A DNA stretch of 9,882 nucleotides from positions 5,481 to 15,362 of the forward strand of contig JAHEKO010000042.1 of the NCBI GenBank assembly GCA_024638355.1, given 5' to 3'. Position numbers and translations under genes: made by a program. Source of the DNA: Acidobacteriota bacterium (lineage in GTDB: Bacteria; Acidobacteriota; Thermoanaerobaculia; Multivoradales; JAHEKO01). Shown here in pieces: positions 1 to 4,913 of the stretch. Positions within the stretch are counted from its first letter, which is position 1. Every line of letters begins with the position of its first letter. The notes under the pieces were generated by a model. It was not told the DNA's origin. It worked only from the letters and a program-made list of their open reading frames with translations, and did no database searches.

Positions 1-215
1 GGAGGTAGCTCGATCGGCACCGTACCCAGCGCCCACGCTCGGATCTCTTCGCTCGACCGGGTCGGGAGCACGAGGCTCTCGGCGTCGAGCCCCCGCGCGG
101 TCAGGAGCTCGGTGAATTCGGCAGACGGCGACCCCGTCGCTCCAGCGGCGGACGGCGCCACGATCACGACGCCAAGACAGACCAGCGGGTAGAGCAACCT
201 CCGCAACCTGGGCAC
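1..215 (-). CDS. Partial exported protein of unknown function (N-terminal 71 residues)
   Basis: A minus-strand reading frame opens with GTG at 215-213 and stays open to the left edge, giving 71 complete codons. The start is supported by a strong Shine-Dalgarno, GGGGAGG at 230-224, eight bases upstream. The N-terminus is a clear Sec signal peptide: basic n-region MPRLRR, a hydrophobic core at residues 7-21, and a likely cleavage after AGA at residue 26. There is no lipobox, because Cys13 lies inside the hydrophobic core and follows Val. The visible mature part (for example ARGLDAESLVLPTRSSEEIR) matches no family I can name. The gene is divergent from the DUF1302 operon and shares the 216-480 intergenic region with it. 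I am fairly sure of the gene and its export, but not of any function. Confidence 0.72.
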   Translation of the reverse strand, partial: MPRLRRLLYPLVCLGVVIVAPSAAGATGSPSAEFTELLTARGLDAESLVLPTRSSEEIRAWALGTVPIELP

Positions 216-223
216 TTTCGAGG

Positions 224-230
224 CCTCCCC
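224..230 (-). promoter_or_regulatory. Shine-Dalgarno deciding the GTG start of the left-edge gene
   Basis: The minus strand reads GGGGAGG, eight bases before GTG at 215. No ATG is available nearby in this frame, so this site is the main argument for the GTG start and for the signal peptide that follows. Confidence 0.7.
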
Positions 231-249
231 TGCCCGGCGGCCCCCTCCT

Positions 250-274
250 GGTCCGACCGTATCTTGGTCGGATC
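250..274. repeat. Inverted repeat, possible operator or leader hairpin
   Basis: TCCGACC at 252-258 and GGTCGGA at 266-272 are exact inverse complements around a seven-base centre. A G-T pair and a G-C pair outside extend the stem to 250/274. The site sits 35 bases upstream of the minus-strand GTG and about 210 bases upstream of the plus-strand ATG. A symmetric seven-base arm with a seven-base spacer would suit a dimeric regulator. The same bases could fold as RNA in the leader of the left gene. Which applies cannot be told from sequence alone. Confidence 0.45.
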
Positions 275-277
275 CGC

Positions 278-303
278 GCCCCCCCGCCCAAAAGCGTGGG
301 GGC
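278..303. repeat. GC-rich inverted repeat (10-base arms, one mismatch)
   Basis: The left arm GCCCCCCCGC (278-287) and right arm GCGTGGGGGC (294-303) pair with a single C-T mismatch around the loop CCAAAA. No run of T follows on either strand, so it is not a classical intrinsic terminator. It lies four bases from the 250-274 repeat. If the minus-strand transcript starts near 315, both would fold in its 5' leader. Confidence 0.45.
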
Positions 304-359
304 ACCTTCTACTCGGTCAGGTATTGTAGCCCCCGGAATCGGGTGGTTAGCGTGTTGAA

Positions 360-381
360 TGCCGCGCTTGAACTCGCGGCA
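360..381. repeat. Short hairpin upstream of the operon
   Basis: TGCCGCG (360-366) and CGCGGCA (375-381) are exact inverse complements with the eight-base loop CTTGAACT. It lies about 100 bases before the ATG of the first operon gene, where an operator or a leader hairpin could be expected. The arms are short and the region is GC-rich, so chance is possible. Confidence 0.35.
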
Positions 382-480
382 ACAAGGTAGAACCAGGAGG
401 CTCACTCGGCTCCGGCTGGACGGCTGGTCTGCTTGTCTTGCGAAACGGAAACCGGGTGCGAATCCAACGGAGGGTGAGGC

Positions 481-2463
481 ATGACGGAGAGAACGAGTAA
501 GGGCGGGCATGAAAGCCACCGCTGGCTGGGACGGGTCGTCCCGGTGGCGGCGGTCTGTCTTCTGATCGCGATCCCGGCGACAGCGGCCAGCTTCAAGAAA
601 GGCGAGCTCGAGGGAACCTGGGACACCACCCTTTCCTGGGGGGCGAGCTACCGGCTCGAAGATCGGGACCAATCGCTGATCGGCCTCGCGGCCGGCGGTG
701 AGGCCTTCTCGGTCAACGGCGACGACGGCAATCTCAACTACGACACCGGAATCTACAGCAACGTCTTCAAGCTCACCTCCGAGCTGGAGCTGAGGTACAA
801 GAACTTCGGTACCTTCCTGCGCTTCCGGGGCTTCTTCGACTACGAGAACGAGGAGCAAGACCGAGCACGCACCCCGCTGAGCGACAAGGCGCTCGACCGG
901 GTCGGCACCCGGACCGATCTCCTCGACGCCTTCGCCTGGCTGAAGTTCGATCTGGGGAGCCGGCCGGCCGAGATTCGCGCCGGCGAACAGGTGGTGAGCT
1001 GGGGCGAGAGCACTTTCATCCAGGGCGGCATCAACGTCATCAACCCGGTGGACGTGAGCGCGCTGCGCGTTCCGGGCGCCGAGCTGCGCGACGCGCTGCT
1101 GCCCGAGGGCATGGTGCTGGCCTCGCTCGGCACGTCGGCGAACACTTCGCTCGACCTGCTCTACCTCTACGACTGGGGCCGGATCTGGATCGATCCGCCG
1201 GGCTCCTACTTCGCCACCAACGACTTTGCCGGTCACGGCGGCGACACGGTCTTTCTCGGTTTCGGCAGCTCCCCCGACACGATGACCTTCCCGGGCACCC
1301 CTCGCCCGTTCCTGGGCGTGCCGCGTGAAGACAGCGTGGTAGCCGACGACGGCGGGCAGTACGGCGCCGCTTTCCGGGTCTTCCTGCCCAATCTCAATCA
1401 GACCGAGCTCGGCTTCTACTACCTGAACTACCACAGCCGTCTGCCCACCATCAACGGCCGCACCGGTACCTTCGGCGGCGCGGTCGCGGCCCAGGGCTTC
1501 GGCCTCGCCGGCGGTACGGCGCTGGGAGCGCTCATGGCCGGAGCGGCTCCCCAGGCCGCGGTCGCCGCCGGCATTCAGGCCGGAGTGGCGGCCGGCCTCA
1601 GCCCGGCTCAGGCGACGATCGTCGCCGGCGCCGCCGTCAACGCCGCGCTCACCGGCGGCGACCCGGCGGCGGTGGTGAGCGCCTTCGCCACCGACGCCTT
1701 CGCCCAGACGGCGAGCTACTTCACCGCCTATCCCGAGGACATCACGCTCTACGGGATCAGCTTCAACTCCGCGATCGGCACCTTGGCGATCCAGGGCGAG
1801 CTCTCCATCAAGGAGGACGCGCCCTATCAGGCGGACGACGTCGAGCTGCTGTTCGCGGCGCTGGGGCCGATCAACCCCGGTCTGGCGATCTTCAACCAGA
1901 TCGGCGACTTCCGCGGCCAGTTCGGCGCGCTCGTCCCCGGAATCCGCCGGCTCGACTCGTGGCAGTTCCAGACCACGTTGACCAAGATCCTCGGCCCGCT
2001 GATGGGTGCGGACTCGGGCGTCTTGCTCTGGGAGGGCGCGGTCACCAGCGTCGACCTGCCGGACAAGACGGAGCTCCGCTTCGACGGCCCCGGCACCTAC
2101 ACCAGCGGCAACGCGGTGCTCGGTCCGGTGGCGCACACCGGCAAGCCGATCGAGGCGCCGGAGCGTTTCGCCGACAAGACCTCCTGGGGGTATCGCCTGG
2201 TGGGCCGGCTCGACTACCTGAACGCCTTCGGCGGCTTCAACGTGTCGCCGCGATTCTCCTGGCAGCACGACGTCAAGGGGATCTCCCCGGGCCCGGGTGG
2301 TAACTTCATCGAGGGGCGGAACGCTCTGACCCTCGGCGTCGCCTTCGACCGGCAGTCCACGTGGCAGCTCGACTTCAGCTACACGCGCTACGCTGGCGCC
2401 GGTCGGTACAATCTGATCAACGATCGCGATTTCGCCGCGTTCAACATCAAATACTCGTTCTAA
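481..2463 (+). CDS. DUF1302 family outer-membrane beta-barrel protein
   Basis: This 660-residue protein is the first gene of the operon. ATG at 481 follows GGAGGG (469-474) by six bases. A Sec signal peptide is visible: polar, basic residues 1-18, a hydrophobic core at 19-32, and probable cleavage after ATA at residue 35. The mature chain alternates aromatic and polar residues like amphipathic strands and ends FAAFNIKYSF, a terminal Phe signal typical of Bam-assembled barrels. Segments I associate with DUF1302 are NYDTGIYSNVFKLTSELELR (86-105), GEQVVSWGESTFIQGGINV (168-186), VPGAELRDALLPEGM (197-211) and YFTAYPEDITLYGISFN (413-429). An Ala/Gly-rich stretch at 334-410 interrupts the barrel-like sequence. 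Established for the family: predicted outer-membrane location, often next to DUF1329 genes. Inferred: it is the outer-membrane channel or receptor for a hydrophobic compound handled by the next three genes. Substrate unknown. Confidence 0.88.
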   Translation: MTERTSKGGHESHRWLGRVVPVAAVCLLIAIPATAASFKKGELEGTWDTTLSWGASYRLEDRDQSLIGLAAGGEAFSVNGDDGNLNYDTGIYSNVFKLTSELELRYKNFGTFLRFRGFFDYENEEQDRARTPLSDKALDRVGTRTDLLDAFAWLKFDLGSRPAEIRAGEQVVSWGESTFIQGGINVINPVDVSALRVPGAELRDALLPEGMVLASLGTSANTSLDLLYLYDWGRIWIDPPGSYFATNDFAGHGGDTVFLGFGSSPDTMTFPGTPRPFLGVPREDSVVADDGGQYGAAFRVFLPNLNQTELGFYYLNYHSRLPTINGRTGTFGGAVAAQGFGLAGGTALGALMAGAAPQAAVAAGIQAGVAAGLSPAQATIVAGAAVNAALTGGDPAAVVSAFATDAFAQTASYFTAYPEDITLYGISFNSAIGTLAIQGELSIKEDAPYQADDVELLFAALGPINPGLAIFNQIGDFRGQFGALVPGIRRLDSWQFQTTLTKILGPLMGADSGVLLWEGAVTSVDLPDKTELRFDGPGTYTSGNAVLGPVAHTGKPIEAPERFADKTSWGYRLVGRLDYLNAFGGFNVSPRFSWQHDVKGISPGPGGNFIEGRNALTLGVAFDRQSTWQLDFSYTRYAGAGRYNLINDRDFAAFNIKYSF

Positions 2464-2469
2464 GGAAGT

Positions 2470-2474
2470 GGAGA
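2470..2474 (+). promoter_or_regulatory. Shine-Dalgarno deciding the ATG at 2483
   Basis: GGAGA lies eight bases before ATG 2483. An in-frame GTG at 2468 would lengthen the protein by five residues, but AAGGAA directly abuts it with no spacer. The ATG also gives a cleaner signal peptide (MARRPLLL). I therefore choose 2483. Confidence 0.7.
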
Positions 2475-2482
2475 GACTCGAT

Positions 2483-3847
2483 ATGGCCAGAAGACCGTTG
2501 CTACTGATCACCTGCGCCCTGGTCTTGATCGCGGCGAGCCCGGCGATTTCGTGGGCGAAGATCACGCCGCAGGAGGCGGCCCGGCTCGGAGCGGACCTGA
2601 CGCCCCTGGGCGCCGAGAAGGCCGGCAACGCCGACGGCACCATTCCGGCGTGGGACGGCGGCATCAAGACTCCTCCGGCGGGCTACAAGCCGGGCGACCA
2701 TCACGCCGACCCCTTTGCCGGCGACAAGGTCCTGTTCACCATCACCGCGGCGAACATGAGCGAGCACGCCGCCAAGCTGACGCCGGGTCACCAGGCGATG
2801 CTCAAGACGTACGACAGCTACAAGATGAAGGTCTACCCGAGCCGGCGCAGCGCCTCCTACCCGCAGCGCATCTACGATGCGACCAAGAAGGTGGCGACCA
2901 CCGCCGAGCTGACCGGAGGCGGCAACGGCATCACCGGCGCGGTGATGGGGATTCCCTTCCCGATTCCGAAGAACGGCTCGGAAGTCATCTGGAATCACCT
3001 GACGCGCTTCCGCGGCAACGTCGCCGCGCGCAAGACCTCCCAGGCGGCACCCACCCGCGGCGGCGGCTACACCGAGGTGGTGTTCGAGGACGAGTTCAAC
3101 GTCGTCTACAGCCAGGAGGGCCAGACCGAGGAGTCGCTCGCCAACCGGATCCTCTACTTCAAGCAGAAGGTCGTCGCTCCGGCCCGGCTCGCCGGCGGCA
3201 TCCTGCTGGTGCACGAGACTCTCGACCAGGTCAAGGAGCCGCGCGCCGCCTGGCTCTACAACCCCGGCCAGCGGCGGGTGCGCCGCGCGCCCAACGTCGC
3301 CTACGACAACCCCGGCACGGCGGCTGACGGCATGCGGACGTCGGATCAATTCGACATGTTCAACGGTGCTCCGGACCGCTACGACTGGAAGCTGGTCGGC
3401 AAGAAGGAGCTGTACGTTCCGTACAACAACTACGCGCTCCACAGCGACAAGCTCAAGCACAAGGACATCCTGACGCCGCTGCACATCAACCCCGAGCACC
3501 TGCGCTACGAGCTGCACCGGGTGTGGGTGGTCGACGCCACGCTGAAGGAGGGCACCAGCCATATCTACAAGCGGCGCACCCTCTACTTCGACGAGGACAG
3601 CTGGCAGATCCTGGCAGTGGACCAGTACGACAAGCGCGACCAGCTGTGGCGGGTGTCGGAAGGCTTCGTGATCAACTACTATGATGTGCCGATGCTGTGG
3701 ACCACTCTCGAAGTGCACACCGACCTGCAGGCGGGCCGCTACCTCGCGATCGGTCTGGACAACGAGTTCGACATGTACCGCTTCGACATCGAGCGGACGC
3801 TAGAGGACTACACGCCGGCGGCGCTGCGCAGGGAGGGCGTCCGCTAA
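2483..3847 (+). CDS. DUF1329 family periplasmic protein
   Basis: This 454-residue protein begins 19 bases after the DUF1302 stop. The signal peptide MARRPLLLITCALVLIAASP continues to AISWA, with probable cleavage after residue 25. Cys11 is not in a lipobox, so the mature protein should be soluble in the periplasm. DUF1329 hallmarks are the mature N-terminus KITPQEAARLGADLTPLGAE (26-45), DGTIPAWDGGI (51-61), GAVMGIPFPIPKNGSEVIWN (152-171), RAAWLYNPGQRRVRRAPNVAYD (254-275, read as two halves) and FDMFNGAPDRYDWKLVGKKE (290-309). The length is usual for the family. I recall DUF1329 as having a LolA/LolB-like predicted fold, an open barrel able to carry lipids; this is from memory and unverified here. 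Its place between outer-membrane and inner-membrane genes suggests a shuttle or adaptor. The biochemical function remains undefined. Confidence 0.9.
   Translation: MARRPLLLITCALVLIAASPAISWAKITPQEAARLGADLTPLGAEKAGNADGTIPAWDGGIKTPPAGYKPGDHHADPFAGDKVLFTITAANMSEHAAKLTPGHQAMLKTYDSYKMKVYPSRRSASYPQRIYDATKKVATTAELTGGGNGITGAVMGIPFPIPKNGSEVIWNHLTRFRGNVAARKTSQAAPTRGGGYTEVVFEDEFNVVYSQEGQTEESLANRILYFKQKVVAPARLAGGILLVHETLDQVKEPRAAWLYNPGQRRVRRAPNVAYDNPGTAADGMRTSDQFDMFNGAPDRYDWKLVGKKELYVPYNNYALHSDKLKHKDILTPLHINPEHLRYELHRVWVVDATLKEGTSHIYKRRTLYFDEDSWQILAVDQYDKRDQLWRVSEGFVINYYDVPMLWTTLEVHTDLQAGRYLAIGLDNEFDMYRFDIERTLEDYTPAALRREGVR
3831..3837 (+). promoter_or_regulatory. Distant Shine-Dalgarno for the Ycf48-like gene
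   Basis: GGGAGGG sits inside the last codons of the DUF1329 gene, 13 bases before GTG 3851, which is longer than ideal. The upstream gene's TAA (3845-3847) lies in the same frame three bases before that GTG, so the start cannot be further upstream. Together these suggest termination-reinitiation coupling. Confidence 0.5.
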
Positions 3848-3850
3848 CCG

Positions 3851-4894
3851 GTGGTCGCAAGAGCCTTTCCACCTGCCCTGGCCGCGCCGCTCGCGGTCGG
3901 CCTGCTGCTCCTCCTCGCCCTGCCGGGCGTGGGCGTCGCACAGGAGGCCGCCGGCGATGAGCTCGACTTCGCCCTGGAAAAGCCTCTCGCCAGCCGGTCG
4001 TTGATGCTCGACGCGGCCGCGGTCGGCGATCTGATGGTCGCGGTCGGCGAGCGCGGGCACATTCTGCTGAGTCGCGACGGCGGCCGCTCCTGGAAGCAAG
4101 GGAGCGTCCCCACTCGCGCCATGCTGACCGCCGTCTACTTTCACGACGAGCAGCTCGGCTGGGCGGTCGGACACGACGCGGTCATCGTGCGAACGCGCGA
4201 CGGCGGCGAGAACTGGGAGCTCGTCCACTACGCGCCCGACGAGGAGCGTCCGTTCCTCGAGGTCCGCTTCAGCGACGAGCTGAACGGCTTCGCCCTCGGC
4301 GCCTACGGCTTCTTTCTCAGGACCTCGGACGGCGGTGACAGCTGGACCGAGTTCGACATCGGCGCCGACGAGGAGCTCACCGAAGAGGAGGAGCTCTACG
4401 GCTACGGGGCCGACTACCACCTGAACCACGTCGCGGAGTCGAGCTCCGGAAAGCTCTACATCGCCGCCGAGGCGGGTACCGTCTACCGCTCCGACGACGG
4501 CGGCGAGAGCTGGGTCACGCTCCCTTCGCCCTACGAGGGCTCGTTCTTCGGGTCGCTGCCGCTCGATGGCGATTCGGTGCTCCTCTTCGGCCTGCGCGGG
4601 CACCTCTACCGTTCGGACGACGCCGGCGAGAGCTGGCAGGAGCTCGACTCGGGGACCGAGGCGCTGCTCACCGATGGCACTCGGCTAGCGGACGGAACGA
4701 TAGTGATCTCGGGCCTGGCAGGGACGCTGCTGGTCTCGACCGACGGCGGGCAGAGCTTCGACCTCAGGCCACAGGCCGACCGGCAGGGCCTGTCGACGGT
4801 GCTCGTCGCGGACGACGGCGGGCTGGTGCTGGTCGGCGAGTTCGGAGTCCATCGCAAGCCGGTCGAGATTCTCGGCGCAGGCACGACACCGTAG
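3851..4894 (+). CDS. Ycf48-like Asp-box beta-propeller protein, exported
   Basis: This 347-residue protein starts at GTG 3851, the first possible start after an in-frame stop. A signal peptide spans about residues 1-30, with a long Leu-rich core at 14-25 and probable cleavage near VAQ. Six Asp-box motifs of the form S/T-x-D-x-G-x-x-W/F repeat at residues 74-81, 115-122, 158-165, 214-221, 255-262 and 296-303, as in BNR/sialidase-type propellers. With spacing of about 40 residues and motifs such as GWAVG (103-107), it most resembles the Ycf48/Hcf136 group. Cyanobacterial Ycf48 assists photosystem II assembly, but homologues occur in many non-photosynthetic bacteria and no photosynthesis gene is near, so that role should not be transferred. 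No sialidase active-site set is evident. An acidic segment (about 173-181) lies between blades three and four. It probably scaffolds or docks the transporter in the periplasm; this is inferred from the operon only. Confidence 0.82.
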   Translation: MVARAFPPALAAPLAVGLLLLLALPGVGVAQEAAGDELDFALEKPLASRSLMLDAAAVGDLMVAVGERGHILLSRDGGRSWKQGSVPTRAMLTAVYFHDEQLGWAVGHDAVIVRTRDGGENWELVHYAPDEERPFLEVRFSDELNGFALGAYGFFLRTSDGGDSWTEFDIGADEELTEEEELYGYGADYHLNHVAESSSGKLYIAAEAGTVYRSDDGGESWVTLPSPYEGSFFGSLPLDGDSVLLFGLRGHLYRSDDAGESWQELDSGTEALLTDGTRLADGTIVISGLAGTLLVSTDGGQSFDLRPQADRQGLSTVLVADDGGLVLVGEFGVHRKPVEILGAGTTP

Positions 4895-4913
4895 AGCGGA
4901 GGGGCCTGGCGTT

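Larger units (their letters stand above)
216..480. other. Divergent intergenic region, no gene
   Basis: These 265 bases separate two divergent start codons and hold no credible coding sequence. Three inverted repeats are present (250-274, 278-303 and 360-381; listed separately). A TACAAT box on the minus strand at 328-323 matches a -10 element at five of six positions, but I see no good -35 at 16-18 bases from it. I found no convincing plus-strand sigma-70 pair. GGAGGG at 469-474 is the ribosome binding site for the gene starting at 481. The promoters of both genes must lie here or within it. Confidence 0.6.

Noticed and set aside
368..393. Sigma-70 promoter from TTGAAC (368-373) and TAGAAC (388-393)
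   Set aside because: The spacer is 14 bases, shorter than the 16-18 normally needed, and the -35 overlaps a hairpin loop.
446..480. A tRNA T-arm-like sequence (GGGTGCGAATCC)
   Set aside because: The flanking bases do not form a five-pair stem, no acceptor or anticodon arms can be built, and the second T of the T-loop is G.
2501..3718. A 405-codon minus-strand open frame opposite the DUF1329 gene
   Set aside because: Low-complexity Val/Arg/Ala/His-rich translation with no family resemblance, fully antisense to a well-supported gene.
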